From NCBI GenBank assembly GCA_950295325.1, contig OX485809.1:18536001-18600000 (forward strand): a DNA stretch of 64,000 bases. The letters run 5' to 3'. Shown piece by piece: positions 27,411 through 39,977 of this stretch (position 1 is its first letter; every line of letters starts with the position of its first letter). The notes under the pieces are model-generated. The model was not told where the DNA came from. It searched no databases and was given only the letters and a program-made list of their open reading frames with translations. Made by a program: the position numbers and the translations under genes. Source of the DNA: Polytrichum commune. Taxonomy: Eukaryota; Streptophyta; Polytrichopsida; Polytrichales; Polytrichaceae.

Positions 27411-30400
27411 TGATTTTTAAAAAACTGCTCATTCTTCTTATCTCACATCGCTTAGCTTCAGTCAAGCAAGTTGCGTCAGGGTTCATCCGTTTTCCATTGC
27501 GATTCATCGAATCAAAGGGTCTAGAAAGCTACATGAGGAAAGTACGCACCTACCAACAAAATGTGCATCAGCAGCTCTGGTGCAAAGTGCATATTTAAGC
27601 GCGAGATTCCTGTACATATCATTCCGAGTCTTGTGTTCCCCCAACCATTGTAAATAGAGGAGATGCCATGACATTCCACAAGGACCTTGTTGTGGTTGTA
27701 AGATCGAAGCCGTCATCTTTTGATAATCATAACATGTTTATTCTCAATTCTTGACCAAATTACTCTCTTGGCTAGAGTAAGTGACATATACTGTTTCACA
27801 ATGTTATGTATCATTTTGTGGCACACGCATACAAAACATGTGTAGGCCACGTATTGTGGTGTTGGACTCCCCTCCCTTTTATTGTATAATTTACATGAAT
27901 ATCTAGTTGGTTTGCAACCAGGTGTTCATGGTCAGAACTTCGAATCATATCGAGCCGCGACCAAGATTGTCAACAACACTCTCTCAACACATGCGGAGAC
28001 TACACACAGTACATGTTGCAGAAGATCACACACTCAACATGTTGCTTGTAGCATCGGCGAAAATAAAGAAATAGCCTGCTGCTATGAAGACACCGAGGCA
28101 TGTAAAACAAATGTGTAATGGGGACATGAGAGCCACAACGAGCCCAGGCAAAGAGCGTATCGGGCACTGAGGTCAGTGCACACTCGTGCTTTCACAGCCA
28201 TGCATGCTCGTTACATTAACTTTATGCAGATCCAAACCAGGGCCACAAAGGGTCTCCGATAATCCCTCGCACAGAGTCCTCTCCAATACACCAACATCCC
28301 AGCCTACCATCAAAGTCTCCACCGCCGAATCTCATATTACCACAATGCCACAAACTCCTCTCGCATGCCCATCTACCAAGGCGATTACACACCACAACTG
28401 TAATGGATATCACCAACACTTGTCAAGAAGCTCAGATGGACATCTCAACGACTACCCTGCCTACTTGCTTCCTCCCCATTTACAACAGCCGAAAACCTAC
28501 ACGACTCCATTCTTTGCCATATGTCCTTCAATCAATACCTCCACCGACCAAAATGCACACCACTCCAGCAATCTGCTCAAACAAACATAACACACACACA
28601 ATGTCAACATCGAAATCTCCAAACCTCACCAAGTAGCGAAGGAGAGTCCTCGGGGTGGAAGCGGAACCAAGAGAAGGTAGGGTTTTGGCCACTGGATGAA
28701 CTCATCCATCATCCATGGCAATACTTGTTCACTTACTCATAAGAAGTGTCATCCGAAAAGTTACCATAGTAACATAAAATACCATATGACATTGTGGAGA
28801 TAATTTTCTTTAATTTTTGCCTCAATTACAAAAATAATGTGAAAAGAGGCCAATGAAAACAAGACATTTAAATTAGCATGTGATAAATCATGCTATAGAC
28901 TAGGAGAATGAAGATTTTTTTTTCCCCCAAAGGTTATGGTCTGATAGGAGTAGTCACCATCATGCAAAATCAACACATGTCTTGATGTTTTTATATATAA
29001 GTGATGGATTTCTCAAGAAAGAGTCTTAGACCATAATTTTATCTACTTTGAACTCTAATGGAATGACAATTGACTTGTAAGAGCGAAAATTTGTGATACT
29101 ATTTGGATCATAGATTGATCCTTTCTGAATGAAATGCACCCTAGTTTGTGAAGACTAGCGGTTTTGTTGGATGGAGAATGATTCTCCAATCCATTATATC
29201 GTTGTTTTGTGTACAACTGAGAACTTTACTTCGGAGTGAATGTTATTGAAATCATGTAACATTTTTTATGTAAAAGTCAATGATCTTTGATTTGCAATGT
29301 GAATGAGTTTGATTTTTGCACAAAGAGGTTGTACCAATTGTATGTTGCATGAATTGAGTAAGGACAACAAGAGAGGTTGTGTTTATTAGCCAATTGTTAT
29401 GTTTGTTAGCCAATTGTCTTGCTCATGCCATGAGTGAGCCATTCTGATTAATATGCACTTTGTGTTGGGAATAATCCTAAGTCGATGGTATGCTGTGCGA
29501 CTAAACTACCAAGTGAAATGAGATTTTAGTTACCAAGCTTTAACCTGCTAGTCGATAGCCTGGTAGAATAACATACCCGAGTATATGCCATGGAGACAAG
29601 TTACTTTTGGAACTTATAGAGAATGGGATTATTAGAGGCGATTACATTTTGAACTCACATAGTCTCATATCTCAAAGGCAATTGTCTGTTTGTTTGATAG
29701 AGTGCAACTCATAGGAAATGAGAAATGGAGGGAAAATTAAAATGGATTCCTTTTGTTTGAGAGACAACCACAATTGCATGTACTTTTATGAGAGTTTGTA
29801 AGTCTTTGCCCTATAAATCATCATCCAATTGCTAGTTCAAAACCGAAATAACTTTAAAAAAATCATATGATTGCCTTAATACAAGTTATATCTATGACAT
29901 CTAGATGATATAAGAATCACCTTTTGAGTCTTTCCCAATTGTTTCCATGGTTTTTGTCATATCCAAAATCTTAACTACAAACACTAGATTTTTTTAATAC
30001 TCATATTTCAATACCCAAAGGTAACTCAAAATTTAATCCTATACACAAACTTTTATCCTTGCATTATAGCATCTATATATTTAACAATTGTTAAGATTGG
30101 CATCAAATTCATACGAAGGTCAATGCCATTTATATAGGATCCAATGTGTTTTGACCTTTCTCAACTGCAACTAGAAACTAGGATTGAAAAGTATATTTGG
30201 ATTTATGCATGAAATTTGAAAAAAAAAAAAGCAAGTTTGACGTACTCTAGATTGCAAAACCACATAGATACGGCGGTTGGCGTACATGGAATACAAACAT
30301 TTGAAGTTATGGTTGTTATGTTGTTGCTTTTACTGTTGTCGTTTGATGTTTTTCCCCCACAAGTGCACATCTCTTATTGTTTTTGAACAAGTAATTTGTC

Positions 30401-30989
30401 TGAACATACTGAAATGTGTATGAAGAAGACAAGTTTGATGACGACATACTTACACAAAGACGTCAATTAATTTGGTAGTGGAATTGAAAGCCTCGCGGTC
30501 CAATAAACGCACAATGATTTTAAAGATAGAATAGCACTAAAGGTATTCCATGCTATTCTTTTCACCTCAAAAGATGCAACCGTGAGTCACATACGAATCT
30601 ATGACAATGGCTTGGGCTTGCATAGTGCCATTTAATGGGGAGACTCACAAAGAATAATGCAAAAGGGAAAGGCCCGTGTATGGGTCATCCTTTGGTCAAA
30701 AGCTCCGTACTAGGAAGGTGGAAAGAGTAAGAAGAGGGTCAAGACAATCAACTGGCAAGAAGGGTGAATTTTTTGCGGGGAAAGAAGGACAATCTCACCC
30801 TTGTATGAGGGGCTTTCTCCAACGAGCTTTTTAGTTGGGCCCGCCGAATTGGGGGGGGGGGTGGTAATACATTAATAAATATGGTGTTTAGTGGTGTCAT
30901 TTGGTATTGTATGTCGCTATGGTAGCTTTTTGGATGACACTTTGTATGAACAAATGTTGTCAAGGATGATGGATGAGTTCATTTGTTGG
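27411..30989. other. Gene-free DNA; higher-GC island at 27880-28740
   Basis: The island at 27880-28740 is richer in C and A than its neighbours and keeps a plus-strand frame open for 134 codons at 28186-28590. It is Thr/Ser/Pro/His-rich, which can follow from base composition alone. At 27470-27540 a plus frame reads FIRFPLRFIESKGLESYM, faintly like the start of a hAT transposase core. A run of 11 G is at 30851-30861. The rest shows nothing recognisable. Confidence 0.35.
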
Positions 30990-31255
30990 CCAAAACGTTA
31001 CCTTCTCTAGTCAGCAACTTGTGATGAAATATTGTCATGGATGATTGAAATTTGGATGAAACATCACTCGGTAAGTGACAATAATTGCAACACTGTAAAT
31101 GTACATTCCCCAAAAAAATTTACAAGGAGTGACAAATAATGTTGGGTTAACATTTAGTGTTGGTGACACTACACTTGCAGTTTATGATTAGTTTTGAGCA
31201 AGACAATTAGAATCGGTGACACTAAATATCATGTTTAGTGTAGCATGCATGGAAT
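30990..31255. mobile_element. CACTA-like short element, family M2, copy 1
   Basis: Similar over its length to 37330-37585: GATATTGTCATG, ATGAAATTTGGATGA, TAAGTGACA, ACAAGGA-TGACAAA, GTGTTGGTGACACTACAC, TTGAGCAAGACA, then ACTAA--CATGTTTAGTGTAG at the right end. The right terminus in reverse is CTACACTAAACATGATATTT, the same terminal motif as the M1 elements at 38001 and 45393. Confidence 0.65.
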
Positions 31256-31479
31256 ATACACCTTGGGAACTTGGCCTTTTTGTCATCATAAAGGGCTCTA
31301 GATAAGTCGTTGTGTCCACCACGGTGGACAAGCCATCTCCAACAACTTCGTGAGACCACATGCTTATGTAAAGTGGGTGAGAGTTCTACAAATAGTTATA
31401 CTCTTTAGAATGTTCTAAGAAACCCGGAAAAACAAGTTATAACATGATTATTCAATCCTTAGTGGCATCTACTATGTGC
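31256..31479. other. Gene-free spacer
   Basis: Nothing recognised between the M2 element and the long inverted repeat. Confidence 0.4.
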
Positions 31480-31838
31480 CCTGGGTTAGATCAAAACTTC
31501 ATTTGACTGGGCCCCCGCCCCTTCCATGCCTCCTTCACTACCTGGTCTTCTTGCCCACACCAGCGTGGGAACTCTTCCTCGTTGGGAACCAATGTGACAA
31601 TACCCGGTCACTTAAGCCATTAAGCTCCTTCGGCATGTGAAGGAACTCCATCGATTAACTTGGGAATATTGAAAGTGATGTCAACTTTAATATTTGTAAC
31701 TTTGACCAGGTATTGTCACATTGGTTCCCAACAAGGAAGAGTTCCCATGCAGGTGCGGGTAGGAAGACCGGGTCGTGAAGGAGGCATGGGATGGGAGGGG
31801 CGGAGCCCAATCGAATGAAGATTTGATGTAGGTCAGGC
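31480..31838. repeat. Long inverted repeat (hairpin) with ~130-bp arms
   Basis: The arm 31480-31612 and the arm 31708-31838 are reverse complements with few differences over the inner ~100 bp: GCATGGGAACTCTTCC, GTTGGGAACCAATGTGACA and CCATGCCTCCTTCAC are shared. The spacer is about 95 bp. The arms are more GC-rich than the surroundings. The sequence resembles two retroelement LTR-like ends joined in opposite orientation, but no TG...CA boundary could be fixed. Confidence 0.85.
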
Positions 31839-34511
31839 CCCACTATGTGGCCCCCTCAAATCTTTGTGTGTTTGAGCTTGGATCTCCAAGGGAATATGTT
31901 GTAGGTCCAATTTGTATTCAATGTTGAATTTGAGTGAGTCTCAAACACGATACGTGGGTTTCCCACCTCCGTATGGAGGTTCTAGGGACGGTCTTTGTAC
32001 CAAGACTCAAAAAAGAAGAAGAAAAGAAGTACATGCATGAGTTGGTTGAAAGTCGAGATGATTGAATCACACAAAATTTTCCTTGACGTTATGTCTATCG
32101 GTCATAGCCTTTCATAATGGTTTTGTTCGTTGTTGTTTTTTTATTGGTTATACAAGGGCCCAAAAACAAGCAATGTCAAGAAAGTTCCAAATTCTCGACT
32201 TTACTTCATTTGAACAAATGAGCCCATGGCTTTTTCCCTTTCTTCATAATCCGCTCTAAACTCCGTACATTAAGGAGTGTTTTAGTGTTAATATAGATGC
32301 GTGATAAAAGAGAATAAGTGTGGCATGTGATATTGCAATAATGACAATAACTAGATCGATGACAAGGTGATGCATGTAAGTGTGTGGTTTAAATCCTTTG
32401 ATGGTTTATTTTAATGTTAAAACTTGTGATATATGGGAGGGAAACGTGAGATTCAAATTGAGAACATCTTTTCCCTAGGGTTTTGGGATATAAGAGAAGG
32501 AGTGGTATTATGGAGGTTGATATTACACGGTTTAAAGTGTACCACCACCTTCACATTTTTATGACCACACATGTGTGTTTCATTGCACAAAAAATTAGTG
32601 TCCACATTCGAGATAAAGTTTGGGATAGGAATGTCTACCATAAACCTAAGGCAAGTGTCAAGGGACCTTGAATGGGCGCCTCTAGCTTTAACCTTACATA
32701 TATACATTATACATTAGAGGGCTCCATGTTGCATATTTACATGGCATGCTGGAATGTAGTCTCCACATGGGATACGAGTGGGTCGTGGCGAATGTGAACA
32801 TGACATGTAACAAATTTTGAGGAAAAAATAGTTATTTTGTGTCATAATAGAGAGCCCTCTATGGTTTAATCTCCATACCAAGCTAATTCTTTATGATTAA
32901 CAATAACATCGATACAAACTCAACGTTGTCATTGAAGTGATTCAAATTGAGTGCATGTGAATTACGAACAAAATCTCAAAATTGAAATGCAATCATTGAT
33001 GGGGCCATTCACATCATTCATATGTATATATATATAGAGAGAGACTCAAAAACAATTTATGACAAGTGAGTGTCAAGTGGTTGACTTTGCCCCCATATAA
33101 GCCAAAGGAGTTGCATTCTATTTTTACTTTTGGCCATCATAACAACATCGTCATAATTGCCTATAGATTTAGCAGTACGGAATTTCTAAGCTAGAAGTAG
33201 TACTAGTACTTATAGGTGACATGCATGAATTCATCACCGAAGAAGGTCACCGTTTTTAGGTTTGGTGTACACCCATATTTTAAACTTGCATTAATATAGT
33301 AAATGTCAATATGGTTATCTAACAATAACTCCACCAAGCTTCTCAAAAATGTTTAAGGAATGAGGGCCGGTTTACACAAGGTTCCAAGTTTCAAGTATGA
33401 CATGATTGCCTACATGGCAACACTTTTTGGAGGTGAGGATTGAGATTTGTGTTGAGGGTTGGCTTTGAGCAAACAAGCTAATTACAACTCTCACCATCAT
33501 TACATTATTCAGCTACATGGTTGTCTTCCAATTTATATTTAGCCTATAACATGGGCCTCCGCTATCTTACATTTATGAGAAGAAACTTAGATGATAGGAA
33601 GAAACCGATGTCAATATGAATAGTGGCGGTATTGTCAATGAATAGTGTTGTTATGAATAGTATTTTTAGTGAAAAATGGCTAGATGAGCAGTGCGTCACG
33701 TAAATATTGTTGGGATGAACAATGATTCTTGTATAACTCCACTCAAAATGCCAAGTAGCAGCATGAATGTATGAACAATGAATGAATATTACTACGTTGT
33801 TTAAGAGGCCCACATAATATAATGGACATATTCTAGGGTTAGTGGAATGACCCACATGGCTAAACATTGTTATGAAAAGTCGCACGAGTTTTTTTTGCTT
33901 ATAATAATAAAGAACCAATTCTATGATAAATAACCCTAATTTAATGGTTTTTTGAGACTCAAGAGTTGAGTCTTTGCCTTCATGTTGGGACTTGCTAACA
34001 TGAGTGGGACTTGGGACCCATGTGAAGTGGCCCCAAAATGTGAGTTTGATCCACTTGGTAAAGCTCCTTATATAGAAAGGTAGCTCTATTTCATCTTTAC
34101 TAGTGTCGAAATTCAATTTCCACATGTAATTCAAGAGGGTCTTAACCCAATGTAGGATTGACACGTGTTGAAACATGAGGGATATAGAGAGAGAGAGACT
34201 TCTACAATAGTGTATTTGGAAGCCTAGATAGGTTGTGGTTGTAAGTATGTAGACTCTTGAGGTTTTAACAACTTCGAAGACATAAATCTCAAATGTGTTA
34301 ATTAGAAGAACATTTACATTGTGCATGGAGCGTGCAAATGATGTACTAATTTAACATGACCTATACAATTTAAACTATTGCTCAAATGCATCCTTCCCTT
34401 TATTCGTATCAATCTTAACACTTGTACATTCAAACTTGTGCTACAATTGTATGGACTATGAAACCCCACTTGAAGTTTAATATGATTGATTGAATTTGAA
34501 TAATGTGTAGG
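31839..34511. other. Gene-free AT-rich DNA
   Basis: A TA/GA microsatellite at 33026-33044 and GA repeats at 34186-34198. A minus-strand frame at 33562-34326 is open for 254 codons but is Phe/Ile/Tyr/His-rich without domain resemblance. Nothing else was recognised. Confidence 0.4.
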
Positions 34512-34617
34512 TGATAGCGGGAGTTGCAACTTGCAAACAAATAGATGGTACTTTAATGCATACGTGGTAGCGGGAGTTGCAACTTGCAAACAAATAGGTC
34601 ATACTTTAATGCATGAC
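34512..34617. repeat. Two-copy 53-bp tandem repeat
   Basis: TAGCGGGAGTTGCAACTTGC starts at 34515 and again at 34568, each followed by AAACAAATAG and ACTTTAATGCAT. The copies are nearly identical, so the duplication is recent. Confidence 0.9.
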
Positions 34618-37329
34618 GTATATAAATGACGTTTATAAAAGATATAACTAAGTCAAATGCCTGTTGGGATCCCTTATGAATAGTAGTAGCAATTGTCATG
34701 TTGTTTTAATCAATAATCTAATTTTAGGTATATACACTACAAAAGATGCATGTTAAATTTGTCCACAATGAGAGTCCCAAATGAGTGAGTCCAAACATTG
34801 GAAGTACTTATATTCGGATTCTAAATAAGGCAAACTTTTGTGCCATGTAATGCCCTTTCAAATTCTAACAATACGAATATGGTATTTTATCATTTCATCA
34901 CGATTGTATAATTTTAGCATTTAAAGTGACAAACTTAGTCTTGCATACCTTTATCAAGATTTAATCATAATAACATACATGTTTCAAACTTGAAGGATCA
35001 TTTCAAATGAAAACCAACAACAATGAAAAACCTTCAAAATTGTTGAGTATCACCTTGTTGGTGCTCAGGGGTTGGATAAGAGAAGTAAGTTGCTCAATAG
35101 CAACATAGCAGTTCTTGTCTTGAAGGTGTTGACCCTTAAAGAATGTGTAGTCTCAATATATGACCATATACACAACATATACATGCTTCATCAAGTTCAT
35201 ATATCATGTTCTATATATTCGTGTGTTTGAAATGAACTAAAACACGATGGTTTGAGTTCTATTGACATGTGACCTACGTAGCATGAACAACAAGGAGTTG
35301 GAGGAACAATTTGACAATGTTTGAGTTGGCAATTGACTATTGTGTGTTTTTATAATTACACCCAAGATTATGACGATCCAATTCACAAATTTAATGATCA
35401 TTTCCAACAATTTTACTAACTTGAAGGTCCTTGTGCAATTCATGCGAACTTCCTTATGGGTGTGACGGTTCTTGTAAGTCTCATGAATCAATCACCAAAA
35501 TGATTCAAACTTAAGTCTACAGGGTGCCAAAATCTGACTTCACAATGCTCGATGTTTTGATAGCATGATAAGATTTTGTGGGCATTGAGGCTAAAATGAT
35601 ATTTCAAAAGTGAAGACAACCGTGTTCAAAGTCTTTGGAGATTTTTTTCAAATTCCAAAACTCTAGATAAAATAAACTAGTCAATGATGGTTTGCCTTGG
35701 GACCATGATATATGGAATCTCAATGTTCATTTTAAATTGACCTGCAATGTTCGTTCATTGCATGTCCGTGTGGTCATGGGGGTAGAGGTGGCTTAGTACC
35801 TATTTTCATAGGTGGATCGTATGATATATGAGTCAACTTATGATCATGAACGTATTTATGTTGTGAACTTTGTTGTTTCTTCTCATGTCATGAAAATTGC
35901 ATACCTAATAATACTATTTTGGTAAAATGATTTCATAGAAGTGCAAAAGTCAATTTCACAAAGGTTCCAAGCTAGTTCATGAACTTTCCAACCAATGTTA
36001 CCACAATGTTCTACCAATTTCATAAACCTTCTTAATTAGTTCATGATTCTTCTAAATGGACTTGACATGTGGCACACCTCGGTTTCATGATATTGGACAT
36101 TAGTTTTCCTCTAGCAACTTCACGAATCTTTCAAACCAATTTCATAAATCTTTTTGCACTTTATGGTTTTCATATTCTCGCCTCCTCGTTTCACATTCTT
36201 TGCCTTCTCGTTATTCATTGGTTTCTCTTTGTTATGTGTTTAGCCTCGACATCAAATTTTCTATGGTCTTTCATTATAATACCTCAAAGCCAAAAGCAAG
36301 TAATGTTGATTCTTCTATGGTCTTTGATTACACATTGAGGCAAGCAACACAATACCAATGCAGTTGGAGTGCTCAATCTCCATGGCTTTAAGAGTGTAGT
36401 GTGGTTGTGGATTTGATTGTGAGAAGAGTGTTGTCCGTGTGAGCATAGCACATAATGTGTTTGGAGTGAAGTGTCTAGTTGTGTGACATGGGGAGCAATT
36501 AGGAGAATCCTATATATGATGTGATGTTCTTTGTGAAATAGAGTTATAAATTACATGAGATTGATTTTTGTGAATATGGGAACCAAATCATGAAATTGTT
36601 GCACAACATGTAGTGAAATTGGTTGAAATTTCTAATTAAATTGTCCATACATTGAACTTGGTTCATGATGCCAATGAAATTGGTACAAGCTATTGCTAAG
36701 TTAGGTTGTTAAATCATGAAATCGAGCTTGCACTTCTGTGATTCATCTTACCAAATGAGTATGTCACTATCATAAACTTCTAAACTACCAGGATGATAAT
36801 GAAGAGGTACTCATTTCCGAATGAAGTGGTTGGTGGTTCAATTCTTGCTGTGAAATCTTCTCTCTACTTGACGGAAAAAAACTAGCTAGATAGGCACTAA
36901 CCCCCACCCTTGCACCAAAAGGATTCTTGAGCAGGGTACGGCCAATGGGCTCAAATTAAGTCGGGTTGCCTGACGTTGGTGCATTCAACTTCTTGAAACA
37001 ACATATTAGAGCAATCTTTGTATAGATATCAACACCTTGTGAAAACAACACATAGGTTGTGATGGCTACATTAATATGTTGGTTTTCTTCTAATATTTGT
37101 AACATTGTACTATTTCAGAGCAATTTTTACGTAATAATCATGTTTTGTCATAAAAAAATCACACTACCATTGTAACTACACTAAATATTATATTTTGTGT
37201 CATATGGTGTTTTGAGTCACTGTGGTAAAAAAATAAAATTCTAGTGATAATTCTTATGAATAAGTATAAAAGTATTGTTATCCCAACTAACTTCTAGTTC
37301 ATCCAAATGGCCAACTATTGGAACAGAAT
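34618..37329. other. Gene-free AT-rich DNA
   Basis: At 36069-36391 the plus strand has overlapping short open frames of hydrophobic residues without known motif. At 37165-37205 a CACTAAATATTATATTTTGTG sequence is an isolated relative of the M1/M2 termini. Nothing else was recognised. Confidence 0.4.
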
Positions 37330-37585
37330 TTGGTGTATTTTACATCCTGAATGTATGTAATGAGATATTGTCATGTATTAATGAAATTTGGATGAGAAAA
37401 CACTTCCTAAGTGACAGAAACTACAACATTGTAACTCCATAAGTTCCAAATGTTCTTACAAGGAATGACAAACAATATTACGTTCACATTTGAGTGTTGG
37501 TGACACTACACAGCCGGTTTACAATTAGTATTGAGCAAGACAGATAGAGTTGTTGATACTTAATACAATATTTAGCGTAGGCAAC
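37330..37585. mobile_element. CACTA-like short element, family M2, copy 2
   Basis: A diverged copy of 30990-31255 (shared blocks listed there), ending ACAATATTTAGCGTAGG. There is no coding capacity. Target duplications were not found. Confidence 0.6.
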
Positions 37586-38000
37586 TTTGATCGATGGAGT
37601 TAGAATGTTTCATAAAACACCCAAATTTACTCCCCCCCCCCCAATCAAAAAAAGAAAAGAAAAAGTTTAGGAAAGTAAACTTTAAGAAATAAAAAATTCA
37701 AAACTGCCCAATATCAAAATGTTTTCGGGGAAATAAAGTAAATACTTTCTAATTAGATAGAAAACCACCTAGATAGGACAATATTCACCATTGAGAACAC
37801 ATATTAGCAAAATAACTCCGTTATAACCACCATTTGTAAAAAAAATTGATGACCTAGTCAATAGCACGCGTGACTTGTGCTCTACAAGTGGCTCCCTCTT
37901 ATCGTGAACTCCACACAAGGTAGGATGATCCCATACTCAAACACGACGTAGCTCGCCTACCACCAAACAAAGTTACAACTCTCCTTTTGCTCCCTATGCA
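37586..38000. other. Gene-free spacer with a C-run
   Basis: A run of 11 C at 37632-37642 followed by an A-rich tract. Nothing else was recognised. Confidence 0.4.
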
Positions 38001-38347
38001 TGCTACACAAAATATGATATTTAGTGTTAGATACACTAAATACGAACACTACACTAAATACCACTAACCCTATGAAAGTAAGTAACATTAAATGTAAACT
38101 CAAACACTAAATATCATCTATGGTAATATGTGAAAGTTACATGCACGAAGTTAGTGTTTAGTAGGAAAGAGGTGGCAACAAGGAAGGCGATTGATTGTTT
38201 CCAGGAAAGAGGTGGCAACAAGGAAGGCGGCGGCGGCGCATTTATGTCTAACACTAATTATCAAAGAATGGAAAATTAGTGTTGAGCATAGTAGGGTGGT
38301 AAAACGCTAAATCTAATCAAACACTAAATATCATATTTGGTGTAGTG
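38001..38347. mobile_element. CACTA-like MITE, family M1, copy 1 (~347 bp)
   Basis: The right terminus in reverse is CACTACACCAAATATGATAT and the left terminus is TGCTACACAAAATATGATAT, both continuing TTAGTGTT. The interior matches the copy at 45393: ATGAAAGTAAGTAAC, AAATGTAAACT, ACACTAATTATCAAAGAAT, AAAATTAGTGTTGAGCAT. Only this copy has an interior direct repeat, AGGAAAGAGGTGGCAACAAG at 38164 and 38203, ending in a GGC triplet run. The CACTA start is typical of CMC/EnSpm transposons; the expected 3-bp target repeat is not evident. Confidence 0.75.
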
Positions 38348-39515
38348 AGGTCATTGTTGACGAAATTGCTCGACAATGGTATCATGTTACATCTCCGACA
38401 TTTCCTAGATGTAAGAGGGTTACAAATTCCGGACACCCAAGGATGATGTCGGTGCAAGCAATTACATCTTGAATGTGCCAACCGTGGTTTTGAGTTCAAT
38501 GTTGTTTTCCATATGTTTCAATACCAATATGTATATGATGATGATTACGTAATCGATTTGTTTGGGTCCTAAATTTTGACAATCGTTTTCCTAAATGACA
38601 AATAAGGTGTTTTGAATATGTAAATTTACTTTGGATTATATTTGAGTTTGTAGCTTTGAGCAATCAAGGGTGATCTCTCTCTCTTGTATGAAACGACTTC
38701 AAATATGGTTTCATATCTATAAAAAGTCATCAAAATTATAGTTCACATACATGCAAAGTATACATGTTGGCCGTGTATATTTGGAATACTACATACTAAG
38801 AGGTGGCCTTAGTGATCTTGGTAAAACCATGTGACAACACAAGGCATGTATCAAGCTACATAAGGCCCAAGTAGCTTGAATGGTGGATACATGGAATGAG
38901 CCCTAAGGAGTGTAAGGGTACCTTGTGATTGGACACATAGCACAAATCAAGTTACGCCATGGCCGTAGATTTGAAGAATGGTATGTATTTGGATTGGATT
39001 AAGCCCTAACGATTGAGCCTCAATGGAACTTTATGAAGGAAAAAGGTCGGGGGGAGCCCTAAACTACCAATCGGGGAAGGACACTTGGCGCACATCAAGC
39101 CACCCTAAGCCACAATGGAGATTAGGTTAACCGATAACCCTTAACATGCATATTTAATGTTAAACTAAGTAATGTCCACTTATTGACTAAGTGTGAGAAA
39201 GTTGCATGTGAACCGGTGGTGTACTATGTGAATTTTGAAGTGCGGTAACTAGAGCTCCATTGTGTTGTGCTACAAGAGAATGTCTTCATAACCTCACTTG
39301 TACCATGACTAACAAGGTTGGGAGGACATTACGTGTGTAGAAATTGTTGCAGGGAATCAAACGTGCTTGTTTTATATTGTTCAATTTTGTAGCTTGTGAC
39401 CTCAATAACAAATGGAATGTCATTGTGGACACTTGGTGTACATAACTAACATCATTTTGTGATGGACGGTTGTAAGGGCACATGTGAGGCAATTCTTTCA
39501 CTTGTGGAGTGCTAA
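38348..39515. other. Gene-free DNA
   Basis: No recognised coding or repeat feature. A short block resembling CAAGTAGCTTGAATGG is repeated loosely near 38840-39110 (AAGGCATG/ATCAAGC-AC, AGCCCTAA) and may be an old duplication. Confidence 0.35.
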
Positions 39516-39977
39516 GGGCATCACCACCCATGATGGCGCCCTAAACTAATGCTCTGATGCTATTCATCAGTTTTCAGTTCAGTTCATGTCATAGATTGTT
39601 CAGGTGCCCCACCCATCGCTGCATTTTCAGGGTAATTTTCTTCATGGTAATTTTCCGACACTTGGGAGCTTCAACTAGTTACTTCTTAAACTCAACCATT
39701 TCATATGTAAACTACACTAAATATGATATTTAGGGCAAAACCATTGTCCCCAATTTTTTTCTCCGGGTAAATTGATTTGCTTGTCTTATTCTCCCATCGC
39801 TACAGTTGAGGGCAACTTGTCCACTGCAAAACCACTAAGTTTTACATGACATTCACTGAAAATTAGATGTAGAGTAGTTCAGTTCATCCGTTTTACAAAT
39901 GGGTGGGGCAATTCCAGATTGAACTGAACTACTTTACATCCGATTTTCAGTCCAACCTAGGATGGGTGGCGATGCTC
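39516..39977. mobile_element. Tourist/PIF-Harbinger-like MITE (462 bp)
   Basis: The left end is GGGCATCACCACCCAT and the right end in reverse is GAGCATCGCCACCCAT. The trinucleotide TAA flanks both sides (39513-39515 and 39978-39980), the target duplication expected of PIF/Harbinger MITEs. Inner inverted similarity includes TTCAGTTCAGTTCAT and TGCCCCACCCAT. An M1-type palindrome (ACACTAAATA-TGA-TATTTAG) at 39713-39733 inside it may be a nested fragment. Confidence 0.8.

Noticed and set aside
28186-28590. A 134-codon plus-strand frame in a C-rich island
   Set aside because: Thr/Pro/His/Ser-rich text without a motif; overlapping frames on both strands are equally open, as expected from low stop-codon density.
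33562-34326. A 254-codon open frame on the minus strand
   Set aside because: Its composition (Phe, Ile, Tyr, His, Ser) is what AT-rich DNA gives by chance; no domain, no splice partners and no codon-like pattern were seen.
36830-36870. GGTTCAATTC resembling a polymerase III B box
   Set aside because: No A box at the right distance and no tRNA-like fold around it.
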